Part shown: positions 1-7,229 of the stretch, piece by piece
How the letters are laid out: every line of letters starts with the position of its first letter
Numbering within the stretch: the stretch's first letter is position 1
Origin: Prevotella sp. UBA1378
GTDB taxonomy: Bacteria; Bacteroidota; Bacteroidia; Bacteroidales; Bacteroidaceae
DNA length: 22,671 bases
Assembly (NCBI GenBank): GCA_002305505.1
Contig: DBRC01000005.1
Span: 33,064 to 55,734 of the forward strand
Direction of reading: 5' to 3'
Made by a program: the position numbers and the translations under genes
Notes under the pieces: model-generated
The model's database searches: none
The model's input: the letters and a program-made list of their open reading frames with translations, nothing else
Told to the model about the DNA's origin: nothing

Positions 1-72
1 CCAAAAATCATCCGGGCCGCTTTCACTTATGCCGCCGGATTAGCGCGGGTTTCTTACCCCGAACTGGCGTAA
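1..72 (+). CDS. 3' end of an unidentified protein gene (start outside window)
   Basis: Frame 1 is open from the first base to a TAA at 70-72 and would encode a 23-residue C-terminus that begins PKIIRAAF and ends YPELA. Its codons (CGG, GCC, TTC, CTG) resemble those of the surrounding genes. The stop lies only 4 bases from the stop of the minus-strand esterase gene, which is a plausible convergent end. The fragment is too short to assign to a family, and a chance open frame of this length is possible. No terminator hairpin separates it from the esterase gene. Confidence 0.4.
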   Translation, partial: PKIIRAAFTYAAGLARVSYPELA

Positions 73-76
73 TGAA

Positions 77-1369
77 TCAGATTCCCATATCGAACTGATA
101 AGACCAGTTATAGAGTGGATAAGATACGCCTGATATTACTGCCTTATGAAAATTTCCCTGTGAGTCACGAAGATTCCCGCGCGGCCCATGTTCCCACCCG
201 CTTTTCATCAACTTGCCATTCACTGCATAACGAAGCCGGCAACCGGCTGGGGACTCCATACAACTGATTCTTACCTTATCATGCTCTATGGCTACACGGG
301 TGATGATGTCTTTATTCCTTTTTGTCAGCACACTGAAACCATAGTTCTCCGCTTTCTTAACCAATATGGTATCCAGCACCAAAGGCGGGGTTGGCACATT
401 ATAGCAAATCTCTATGTCATTGCCCATTATTTTGATGCCCAAGGGTATCAAACCCTTAAATTGCTTATTGGTGTCCCCTCTTATGATTGCCAAGCCGGGG
501 ATGGCCGCTTGATACCCAAGTCGCTTTTGGCTTATACCGTCAATATGTTTTAGCTCGCGTACAAAAGAATATGGGTATGTCGGGCCGCTCGCCCAGAACA
601 AAGAGTCTTCGCATATTAATTCCATCATCGCTTCCGGAACCCCCATCTCTTCACAGCTGTAAGCCCCCGGCCGGTATCTTTCACCGCATGTAATCAGGTT
701 GGTCTGATAACAGATAATGCGTACATCCTCTTCCTGCTGGGTTATGGATTTAATATCATGATTGATATCTGTACAGAATTTCTTCAACAATGATTTATAA
801 TCAACATGTGTGTAATCGAATACATCCGACTCTCCCTGCATCCAGCAAATAGCGGGGACATAGAATCTCCATCCTTTTTCATTTGCTTTATGATATGCCT
901 TTTCAATGTCGGAAAGGAGTCGGTTGTACGGTGCCGTTGATTTACTCAAATCCGATATCACTGTTGCTCCCCTCCCTCCCGGGAATATACAAATCAACGT
1001 ATCGCTACCCAACCGGGAAGCCAATGACTCTGCCATTCCGTATACAGACAACTCGAATGAACGCTTTCTGTAATGTAACATTTTTTTTAGCCATTGTTTC
1101 GTTTCATTCTCATCAAAATACCCGAAACAATAATCCAAGTTCTCCGTTAGAATCCGGCCTTGATAAGCAGAAGTCAGTGTATCGAAACTGGTTACTCGCC
1201 CGGCCTCTTCCCCCAACGCTAAGCTTTGCCCGTAGACAGGGATACATACCACCGTTTTTCTCCCTTCTCCCTGTGAACATGAAACAGAGATGAACGCGGC
1301 TATAAGCCAATATATGTATGAGCTTTTTCTCGTCCGATGCATTGGTTTTGGTATCTTTATAGGTTTCAT
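77..1369 (-). CDS. SGNH-hydrolase / sialate O-acetylesterase-like lipoprotein
   Basis: The 430-residue product looks like a carbohydrate O-acetylesterase of the SASA/CE6-like SGNH group. A basic start and a hydrophobic stretch (about 17-30) end at Cys31, which suggests lipoprotein export, although the lipobox is weak (Ser at -3). Block I is GQSL with candidate nucleophile Ser49. A glycine-rich PGGRG follows at 130-134, then the family hallmark WMQGESD at 176-182. The C-terminal catalytic region reads ELKH (272-275) followed by IDGISQKRLG, where relatives have DxxH. Residues from about 310 form an extra domain with a GPRGNLRDSQG stretch. The product would act outside the cytoplasm, unlike the neighbouring glycosyltransferases, and may remove acetyl groups from a glycan; the substrate is not shown. 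Met10 (start at 1342) is an alternative start giving a more usual signal peptide. Confidence 0.8.
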   Translation of the reverse strand: MKPIKIPKPMHRTRKSSYIYWLIAAFISVSCSQGEGRKTVVCIPVYGQSLALGEEAGRVTSFDTLTSAYQGRILTENLDYCFGYFDENETKQWLKKMLHYRKRSFELSVYGMAESLASRLGSDTLICIFPGGRGATVISDLSKSTAPYNRLLSDIEKAYHKANEKGWRFYVPAICWMQGESDVFDYTHVDYKSLLKKFCTDINHDIKSITQQEEDVRIICYQTNLITCGERYRPGAYSCEEMGVPEAMMELICEDSLFWASGPTYPYSFVRELKHIDGISQKRLGYQAAIPGLAIIRGDTNKQFKGLIPLGIKIMGNDIEICYNVPTPPLVLDTILVKKAENYGFSVLTKRNKDIITRVAIEHDKVRISCMESPAGCRLRYAVNGKLMKSGWEHGPRGNLRDSQGNFHKAVISGVSYPLYNWSYQFDMGI

Positions 1370-1397
1370 CTTCTCTACTCATTTGGTGCACGCCCGA

Positions 1398-1414
1398 TTG
1401 CCTGGCACAGGCAA
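1398..1414. repeat. perfect 7-bp inverted repeat upstream of the esterase gene
   Basis: TTGCCTGGCACAGGCAA is a perfect inverted repeat with 7-base arms and a 3-base centre. It lies in the 96-base gap between the GT4 gene (ending at 1466) and the esterase start (1369). No T-tract follows on the minus strand, so it does not look like an intrinsic terminator. It could be an operator or an mRNA hairpin. No clean TAnnTTTG element is visible in the same gap. Confidence 0.35.
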
Positions 1415-1465
1415 CGGCCTGATAATACAAATTAAAAGTGGATGCAAAAGAAGAAGCTGAAGCGA

Positions 1466-2596
1466 TTAATTCTTATCAACTAATTGTTCTAAGAATTGCT
1501 TCCACTGCGGCATGATATTCTTTCTCGAAAAACGCCGTGAAGACTGGATGGCCGCCTTCCCCATCTTCATTCTCAGTTCCTCGTCTCCAAGAAGCCGGCA
1601 CAGGCAATCGCTGAAAGCCTGCAAATCACGGTTTTTTATCAAAAAACCGTCTACCCCGTCCGTAATTATTTCCGCCGGGCCGTACGGACAGTCAAAGGAT
1701 ACAACCGGCAGTCCACAACTCATCGCTTCAGGTATCACAAGGCCGAAAGGCTCGTAAACAGACGTCAAAACAAGAACGGAACTTTCACGATACTTGCTAA
1801 ATATATTTACGGCCGGGTCATGTATCTCTATGTTGATGCCAAGAGCCTGCACTTGTTGAATATACCGCTGCTTTAATCCGCCTTCCCCATACATGTCAAG
1901 TATCCAGTCCGGGTAGCGTTCGTGAACGCGTTTCCAAATCTCTATTAAATCGTCGACCCCTTTTTGCTCTTCAAAACGCCCGGCAAAAATGACACGGGAA
2001 TTCTGCAGGCTGCTGAGGGCACCACCTTCATTCAGATGTACTATATTGGCAATTTTAACGACACGGGGATGTACGGAACGCCATTCGGCTGCATCCCCAT
2101 CCGTCAAAGTCACGACATATTGTGCACGGTTCACTTGACTATTATTCACCGTCCTGCGCATCCACTTGGAAATAATGCAGCCATTGTCTTCATAGTGAGG
2201 ATTAAACATTGAATGGGATTCATAAACTAACGGGATGTCCTTACACACACGTTTTATTGCTCCCAGATAGTCGGCATTGTCTAAACACAATATCACATCC
2301 GGAGACAATTGCCTTACTATATCAGCAAAACGCTTCCTAAACAGTTTCCACAGTCTCATCTTCGTTATCAGGAAATGAATCCCAGAAGCCTGGTATTGCA
2401 AATGGAAGCGAATCCCGATGTCAATATGGCGGACATTGGTATTTAATGTATAAGGGATGGGATGATTGCCTTGATCGGTAGTCAGTATGCAGACATCGTC
2501 ATCATACATCTCGGCAAATCCGTTTGCTTTATCAACCAAGATACGCTCACGGCCTCCCCATATCGCTATCGCAGGTATTACGTATAAGATTTTCAT
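1466..2596 (-). CDS. GT4-family glycosyltransferase
   Basis: This 376-residue protein has the two-domain GT-B layout of the GT4 family and would transfer a sugar from a nucleotide-sugar donor to a growing glycan on the cytoplasmic side. The N-terminus (YVIPAIAIWGGRERI) is the usual glycine-containing acceptor-domain start. The donor half opens with VIFAGRFEEQKG (202-213), has DMYGEGG near 234-240, and carries the E-x7-E signature EPFGLVIPE (282-290) followed by AMSCGLPVVSFDCPYGP. Length is normal for the family. There is no membrane segment. It is downstream of a GT2 gene by 74 bases in the same direction. The C-terminal half resembles the GT4 gene at 4680-5870 (both have FDCPxGPxxII), so they may share a donor type or ancestry. 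The sugar specificity cannot be read from sequence. Confidence 0.9.
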   Translation of the reverse strand: MKILYVIPAIAIWGGRERILVDKANGFAEMYDDDVCILTTDQGNHPIPYTLNTNVRHIDIGIRFHLQYQASGIHFLITKMRLWKLFRKRFADIVRQLSPDVILCLDNADYLGAIKRVCKDIPLVYESHSMFNPHYEDNGCIISKWMRRTVNNSQVNRAQYVVTLTDGDAAEWRSVHPRVVKIANIVHLNEGGALSSLQNSRVIFAGRFEEQKGVDDLIEIWKRVHERYPDWILDMYGEGGLKQRYIQQVQALGINIEIHDPAVNIFSKYRESSVLVLTSVYEPFGLVIPEAMSCGLPVVSFDCPYGPAEIITDGVDGFLIKNRDLQAFSDCLCRLLGDEELRMKMGKAAIQSSRRFSRKNIMPQWKQFLEQLVDKN

Positions 2597-2670
2597 ACAA
2601 CTTTCTGTTTTTTTATTTTTCCATCCGGACTATGGAAGCTTAAGATTTGAACACAGGAAAGGCTCCGGCT

Positions 2671-3516
2671 TCAGTGGATTACATTATCTTCTGCATCATC
2701 ATAATGCTCTTTACTATAGAATATCCTCATTATTCCTTTTGCTTGAACCCGTATTCTGTAAAAGAGACTGTGCAGCAAAGATTCATCGCCAAGCGTACCA
2801 TATCCGGTTACAGGGCGTGCTTTGCGGTTATACAAAAAACGAATCTTCCCATATTTTTTCAATGAAAGAGCCAACGAACCGTCTTCCCCCCTGCGGATAT
2901 CCGTACGGATAGATACCTGCCGGGCATAATCGGCATTAAAAGCAAAAGTCATTCCCCTAACGCAAAGTTCCGGCCGCTTGAAATGCTGTATCCACAGGAA
3001 GACATCCCGCACGAGTTCAAAAAGAAACAATCCCCAGGCAGAATGATTCTTATCCGGATAAAAACTCCAAAACGACCCGACGCATGAGACACCCGGCTGT
3101 AGCAGTTTTGCCATCATCAAGTCAATATACCGCGGAGGGTAGAAAGTGTCTCCGTCAATGAAGAAATGATACTTCCCCGTTGAATTATCCAGACCACATT
3201 TCCGGGCATAACCCGGACTCTGACGCTGCTCGTTGAAATATTTAACGCCTAATGCCCGGAATACATTCTCCGTACCATCTCCCGAGTTATTGTTCACCCC
3301 TAACACCTCAACCGGATAGCTTACGCACAGATTGCTTAAAGACCATAAGCACGACACCAAATGCCGTTCCTCATTATACGCAATAACCACAATCGAAACA
3401 ACCGGAACGGCGCTCTGCATTCTTTCCAGGCCTGCACGTATATCTTTAATGATATCCGGAGGTATCTCATCCAATGGTTTGCCATATACAGACAAATACT
3501 TATCGTACCAACCCAT
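2671..3516 (-). CDS. GT2-family glycosyltransferase
   Basis: This 281-residue protein has a GT-A fold of family 2. About 38 residues precede the catalytic domain, which starts at SIVVIAYNEE (41-50). A nucleotide-binding stretch NNNSGDGT follows (75-82) and the metal-binding motif is DGD (121-123). A candidate catalytic acidic pair is ED at 211-212. There are no obvious transmembrane helices, so it is likely cytoplasmic or membrane-associated. The start at 3516 fits the promoter found just upstream, which would leave a leader of roughly 11 bases. The gene is followed by a GT4 gene. Donor and acceptor are unknown. Confidence 0.88.
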   Translation of the reverse strand: MGWYDKYLSVYGKPLDEIPPDIIKDIRAGLERMQSAVPVVSIVVIAYNEERHLVSCLWSLSNLCVSYPVEVLGVNNNSGDGTENVFRALGVKYFNEQRQSPGYARKCGLDNSTGKYHFFIDGDTFYPPRYIDLMMAKLLQPGVSCVGSFWSFYPDKNHSAWGLFLFELVRDVFLWIQHFKRPELCVRGMTFAFNADYARQVSIRTDIRRGEDGSLALSLKKYGKIRFLYNRKARPVTGYGTLGDESLLHSLFYRIRVQAKGIMRIFYSKEHYDDAEDNVIH

Positions 3517-3533
3517 AAAAACCGTTTTATATG

Positions 3534-3565
3534 CAAAAATAGCGAATTAGCGCAAATTAACCAAG
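3534..3565 (-). promoter_or_regulatory. Bacteroidota-type promoter for the GT2 gene at 2671-3516
   Basis: Read on the minus strand, TATTTTTG at 3541-3534 matches the -7 consensus TAnnTTTG, and CTTG at 3565-3562 sits 20 bases upstream as the -33 element. It lies in the 53-base gap between two glycosyltransferase genes, so the last three genes of the minus-strand run may have a separate transcript in addition to read-through. Confidence 0.6.
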
Positions 3566-3569
3566 CAAA

Positions 3570-4649
3570 TTATGTCAATCCTTTCAATTTCCCCATCATT
3601 TTAATCATGAAGATACAGGCAGAAGCAGGCATTTTCCCCAATATATACAATAGGAGATTTTTAAGCATGGCCTGACGGAAACGAATTATTTCCGCCAGAG
3701 TTGCCGGATGCCGCATCAGCCCATGCAGTTCGGGAGTAGAGAAAGGAGGCTTTATCAGTTTCCTGTTCTTCAGGATATTGCAGATTACATAGAAGCCTGT
3801 CATCACAACATTGTAACACCGGTTAGGGTAATATGGCTTATCCTTGAAAAGCACAGTTCGTTTCTTCATATAATCAACCGTTGTTATGTTGCGCAGAATC
3901 TCCGGCTTGCCGATACTTTCACGTCTCTGATAGTTCGACAACGAATCATATCGGCACATATAATAATAGGTGACATCCGGTAATAACACGGCCCGGTGAA
4001 TGTAAGTAACAAGTTCGAACGTAAAAGCCATGTCTTCCCAGTAATTCGTATTGATAAACTTCAAGCCGCTGTCACGCAAAATGCTTAGACGTACAAGGTA
4101 ATTACACGCAGAGGATTGAATACCGCCGTACTTCCGATAAGCAAAGGCAGCCAGTTCATTCTCCGATAAAAGCTGCATAAAGGGATATTGATATTTTTCT
4201 GTTCTCTTACCATTGTTATAAACCTCTATCTTTTGATATGAACCGAACACTATTTCCGCATCATGGTTCCGGGCTGTGTCAATCAGCAAAGCAATGGCGT
4301 TCTCAGAAATAATGTCGTCAGAATCCATGAAATACAAGTATTCGCCTTGTGCCTCATCAATGATCCGGTTACGTGCCTGTGCCACTCCCATATTTCGGTC
4401 TTGCCGCAATATCCTAATATCCCTTCCCCGCGGATGGTTGCATTTAATATCATCGACCAGGGCCATTGAGCGGTCATCCCCACAATCATCAACCAGCAGA
4501 AACTCTATGTTCGGGTAAGTCTGGTTTAAAGCCGACAATAAAGATTTGCAGATATACTGTTCTACCTGATAAACCGGGATCCCTATCGTTACATCATATC
4601 CCATGTCCCGCAGCATTTCCCGTCCGTTTACATTTTTGTCCATTCCCAT
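3570..4649 (-). CDS. GT2-family glycosyltransferase
   Basis: This 359-residue protein is a GT-A family 2 transferase. The domain begins at DVTIGIPVYQVEQYI (19-33), continues with LLVDDCGDD (51-59) and QDRNMGVAQARN (83-94), and has the metal-binding DSDD motif (109-112). These features are typical of capsule and LPS GT2 enzymes. The C-terminal 200 residues carry no recognised domain. Several Met residues precede the core (1, 3, 12, 16), so the true start is uncertain; 4649 is the longest reading. The gene lies 30 bases after the GT4 gene at 4680-5870 and is probably co-transcribed with it. Specificity is not visible. Confidence 0.88.
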   Translation of the reverse strand: MGMDKNVNGREMLRDMGYDVTIGIPVYQVEQYICKSLLSALNQTYPNIEFLLVDDCGDDRSMALVDDIKCNHPRGRDIRILRQDRNMGVAQARNRIIDEAQGEYLYFMDSDDIISENAIALLIDTARNHDAEIVFGSYQKIEVYNNGKRTEKYQYPFMQLLSENELAAFAYRKYGGIQSSACNYLVRLSILRDSGLKFINTNYWEDMAFTFELVTYIHRAVLLPDVTYYYMCRYDSLSNYQRRESIGKPEILRNITTVDYMKKRTVLFKDKPYYPNRCYNVVMTGFYVICNILKNRKLIKPPFSTPELHGLMRHPATLAEIIRFRQAMLKNLLLYILGKMPASACIFMIKMMGKLKGLT

Positions 4650-4679
4650 AATTGAAAAAAGGTTATGTCATCGAGCCAA

Positions 4680-5870
4680 CTACTTCAAGCATAATTCATC
4701 AAACAGCGCCTTCCACCGTAATGCCAAGTTATGCATTTCATATTTCTGTGCTTTTGCGATTGCATTAGTTGATAATTGCCGCAATTGGGCGTCATCGGTC
4801 ATCAGCTGCTCCATCTTTTCACTCAACAGAGCCACATTGCCACCCGGAACCAAAATACCATCTACATCTGATGTTATGATATCCTTAGGGCCGCAAGGGC
4901 AATCAAAAGAGATAACCGGCACTCCGCATGCCATTGCTTCAACCAATACCATTCCGAAGCCTTCGAAACGCGAACTGAAAACGAATAAAGAACTGCCCAG
5001 GTATTCCTTCTTTATATCCCTCGTACTACCATTCAAAGTACACCTGCTCATGTCGATATTCAGTTCACGGGCTATTTTGATATACGGCTCACGGTCCCCT
5101 GTCCCGAATATGGCTAATTCCCAATCCGGACATTGCTTTTCCACGCGTGCCCACGCCTGTAACAACAAATCAAAACCCTTTTGATAAACATATCTTCCTA
5201 CGGCAATAACCCTCTTCCTATCCAATCTGCTGTGTTCTTCTGTATGGAACGGCAGCGGGTCGGGCAAAACGTCTATACGTCTTATTTCATTCCAAGCATG
5301 CTTATCCTCTTCCGTCAACACGATGAACCGGTCTAACTTTTTTAAATGGCGCACAAGACTTTTCATCCAATACCTTGCAAATAAACGCTTAATGAAATTA
5401 GCGTCATTCGCCTCATAATTCCGATAGTTCTGCCTGTTTACATGCAATTCCCCTATTTTTTTGCTTCCGTCCTTAATAGCATTGATAAAATTTATCTCTC
5501 GCCGGAGCAGGCTGATTGTTATATCCGGGCGGATACGCATAAGTTCTGTGCCCAGTTTACGTTTGAATTCCCGTTGCTTCCTTAAATATACAAATACTTT
5601 TTTGGCAAAGGAACACGTCCAAAGGTCTTCAAAGTTTATATCAAGGTTGACCACTTGTACTTTATCTGATAACGGATAGAAGAAAGGCTTTCCTTTTCCA
5701 TCCGTCAGGATTACAGTAATATCGTAACCGAAGTTCTCTGCAAAATAATTCGCCTTTAAAGTCAATACACGTTCTACCCCCCCTGCCATATAAAGTGCAG
5801 GAGTTATATAAACAAGCTTTCTCCTTCGATTTTCCATAGCGGTTTCATACATTATCGGCACAGACTGCAT
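4680..5870 (-). CDS. GT4-family glycosyltransferase
   Basis: This protein of up to 396 residues is a GT-B family 4 transferase. The acceptor-domain start is YITPALYMAGGVERVL, the donor domain has VIAVGRYVYQKGFDLL and LAIFGTGDREPY, and the E-x7-E signature is EGFGMVLVE (first Glu at about 303), followed by AMACGVPVISFDCPCGP. The start at 5870 overlaps the preceding gene by 26 bases and has a GGAGA about 9 bases upstream, which is why it is kept. ATG codons at 5852 and 5837 would also give a full domain, the latter 7 bases after the upstream stop. Either arrangement implies translational coupling with the GT4 gene at 5845. It is cytoplasmic, and the transferred sugar is unknown. Confidence 0.88.
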   Translation of the reverse strand: MQSVPIMYETAMENRRRKLVYITPALYMAGGVERVLTLKANYFAENFGYDITVILTDGKGKPFFYPLSDKVQVVNLDINFEDLWTCSFAKKVFVYLRKQREFKRKLGTELMRIRPDITISLLRREINFINAIKDGSKKIGELHVNRQNYRNYEANDANFIKRLFARYWMKSLVRHLKKLDRFIVLTEEDKHAWNEIRRIDVLPDPLPFHTEEHSRLDRKRVIAVGRYVYQKGFDLLLQAWARVEKQCPDWELAIFGTGDREPYIKIARELNIDMSRCTLNGSTRDIKKEYLGSSLFVFSSRFEGFGMVLVEAMACGVPVISFDCPCGPKDIITSDVDGILVPGGNVALLSEKMEQLMTDDAQLRQLSTNAIAKAQKYEMHNLALRWKALFDELCLK

Positions 5871-6990
5871 TGATTACTTTCTCCATCTGTATCTTCCACG
5901 ACAAATGTTCTACAGACTTCCTTATATCTTCTGGCCGCATCATGCTGTGCTCAACAAACTCCAATATCTCGCAAATATTAATCGGAGATTCGTCTGCCGG
6001 GGCTTTCAGCACATACGGCTGATGGTCAAAATCACTGTCTATTTCCGAATAAATAAAAGGAATCCCCCGGGTTGCATACTCCCGGTTTTTCAGCGTCTTG
6101 ATATTGGTTATCCCACTGCGATGCCTCCCCAAACTGCCGATTGCGAACACACATTGGTTAAATACCCTGTCGAGTTCGTCTCCAAAAAGCTGTCCATGGA
6201 ACACTACATATTCACGGATGCCGTATTTATCCATCAATTCCGCATATCCGGGGGCATGGAGAGAATTGTACATCTCCGTGTCGGCTACTCCGCCGGCAAT
6301 ATGGAAATAAACCTTACGCACAGGATTCTTCTTATAATATTCACCCAGCCCTGCAATCAACCGGTCGTAACCATGCCAATAATGTACTTCTGCTACCCCT
6401 ATCAGATGAACATCCTCGCCCGCCGGATGACAAGCATGTAACGGTATACTGTCGAAATCTACTCCGTTGCTGATATTTATTGTCCGCTGCCCGAATATCT
6501 CACGGGCATCCGAAAATGTTACGATTGCGTTCATTTGGGAAGCCAAGCGATTACGGAAAACTTGATCAATATGCAGGCCAAGGCGCGTTACAAACGAAAA
6601 CCCTACAAATTCCTGATCATAGGGATAGGTCGGGATTTCTGTCACACATGAGATACCCGCTTCCCTGACACGGCGAAAAAAGGATACCAGCCACGGATTG
6701 GCATTTTGGAACGAACGGGCATAAATGAAATCTATCTCTTGCTCAATACAGTACTCATATATACACCGGTAATCAATACGCTGATGTAACGCAGCAATGC
6801 AGCCTCTCCCATAATTTCGAATGATATGGTCATCAACATACCGGCAACGGCAGCCTTCGCTTGAAAAGGTATAATAGCAAATATGGACGTCATGCCCGTT
6901 TTGCCGCAGTCCCTTAACTTGGTTGTGGATTTTTTTGCTGATCCCACTCACCTCAGAGAAACCATGATATACCAAATATAATATATTCAT
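5845..6990 (-). CDS. GT4-like glycosyltransferase (K-x-x-EY subtype)
   Basis: From ATG 6990 the product is 381 residues, starting MNILYLVYHGFSEVSGISKK, a normal GT4 acceptor-domain opening. The donor half contains HLIGVAEVHYWHGYDRLI, FHIAGG and VVFHGQL. The usual E-x7-E is not intact: the second Glu is in NREYATRGIPFIYS and the position eight residues before it is Asn, with a Lys three residues before the Glu. This K-x-x-EY pattern is found in a subgroup of GT4 enzymes, so activity is still expected. An in-frame ATG at 7014 adds eight residues, but 6990 is preferred because it falls 1 base after the stop of a small upstream ORF and 7014 overlaps a possible -7 element. It is the first full glycosyltransferase gene of the minus-strand run. 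Confidence 0.82.
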   Translation of the reverse strand: MNILYLVYHGFSEVSGISKKIHNQVKGLRQNGHDVHICYYTFSSEGCRCRYVDDHIIRNYGRGCIAALHQRIDYRCIYEYCIEQEIDFIYARSFQNANPWLVSFFRRVREAGISCVTEIPTYPYDQEFVGFSFVTRLGLHIDQVFRNRLASQMNAIVTFSDAREIFGQRTINISNGVDFDSIPLHACHPAGEDVHLIGVAEVHYWHGYDRLIAGLGEYYKKNPVRKVYFHIAGGVADTEMYNSLHAPGYAELMDKYGIREYVVFHGQLFGDELDRVFNQCVFAIGSLGRHRSGITNIKTLKNREYATRGIPFIYSEIDSDFDHQPYVLKAPADESPINICEILEFVEHSMMRPEDIRKSVEHLSWKIQMEKVINAVCADNV

Positions 6991-6991
6991 A

Positions 6992-7192
6992 TTATTTTTT
7001 CTTTTCGCTGACAAACTTACGAAAAATATTTGGAATAAACGCTTTTTTCATGGTAATTTTACGATGAATCGGGGAAGATAGGCTTTTCAAGTACCGAATA
7101 CGGATTTTAGGTATTTTAATAAAACTATATGGCATGCCATACCATACCTTCCGAAAAGTTTGCTTCAAAAGATAAACAAAATATTTGTGCAT
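6992..7192 (-). CDS. possible small basic protein or leader ORF, 66 residues
   Basis: A 66-codon frame on the minus strand starts at ATG 7192 and stops at TAA 6994-6992, one base before the ATG of the next glycosyltransferase gene (TAATATG). The product is rich in Lys, Arg and aromatic residues (starts MHKYFVYLLK, ends VSEKKK), with no signal peptide or known domain. A -7 element at 7223-7216 would place transcription about 17 bases upstream of the ATG, a distance similar to other leaders here. Against it: the region is A+T-rich, where Lys/Ile/Phe-rich frames arise by chance, and the ORF shares DNA with the promoter of the opposite gene. I do not recognise a family. Confidence 0.35.
   Translation of the reverse strand: MHKYFVYLLKQTFRKVWYGMPYSFIKIPKIRIRYLKSLSSPIHRKITMKKAFIPNIFRKFVSEKKK
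7012..7019 (-). promoter_or_regulatory. possible -7 element for the minus-strand glycosyltransferase run
   Basis: On the minus strand TAAGTTTG matches TAnnTTTG and lies 22 bases before ATG 6990. No TTTG occurs at the usual distance upstream (nearest is GTTT with about 17 bases), so it is a weak candidate. It would be internal to the small ORF 6992-7192. Confidence 0.25.
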
Positions 7193-7214
7193 TCAAAAAA
7201 TAATCGTATTTTTG
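7184..7214 (+). promoter_or_regulatory. Bacteroidota-type promoter for the GT4 gene at 7230
   Basis: TTTG at 7184-7187, 19 bases, then TATTTTTG at 7207-7214: an exact match to the TTTG/TAnnTTTG layout. Transcription would begin near 7220, leaving about 10 bases before ATG 7230. This also argues against starts upstream of 7230. Confidence 0.72.
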
Positions 7215-7224
7215 CCAAAAATAC
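7206..7224. promoter_or_regulatory. 19-bp palindrome carrying -7 elements on both strands
   Basis: GTATTTTTGCCAAAAATAC has two perfect 9-base arms around a single C. Each arm holds the full -7 sequence TATTTTTG, one on each strand (7207-7214 plus; 7223-7216 minus). It lies between divergent gene runs. The plus side has a proper -33 element; I see none for the minus side. It may be a shared operator or a divergent promoter core. Confidence 0.5.
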
Positions 7225-7229
7225 AGCCA

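Noticed and set aside
1398..1414. Inverted repeat as a transcription terminator
   Set aside because: No T-tract follows it on either strand.
1113..1430. 105-residue minus-strand frame overlapping the start of the esterase gene
   Set aside because: It conflicts with a recognisable signal peptide and catalytic motif in another frame and has no identifiable features.
4603..5184. 193-residue plus-strand frame across the GT2/GT4 boundary
   Set aside because: It spans two real minus-strand genes, and its Ser/Ile/Asn-rich composition is typical of a reverse-complement shadow.
5845..6990. Glycosyltransferase lacking the E-x7-E motif as a dead enzyme
   Set aside because: The K-x-x-EYATRGIP pattern is an accepted variant in part of the GT4 family, and the length and both domains are intact.
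6991..7014. Earlier ATG at 7014 for the minus-strand GT4-like gene
   Set aside because: It adds an eight-residue Lys/Asn-rich tail, overlaps a possible -7 element and the small ORF; ATG 6990 starts exactly at the family's first β-strand.
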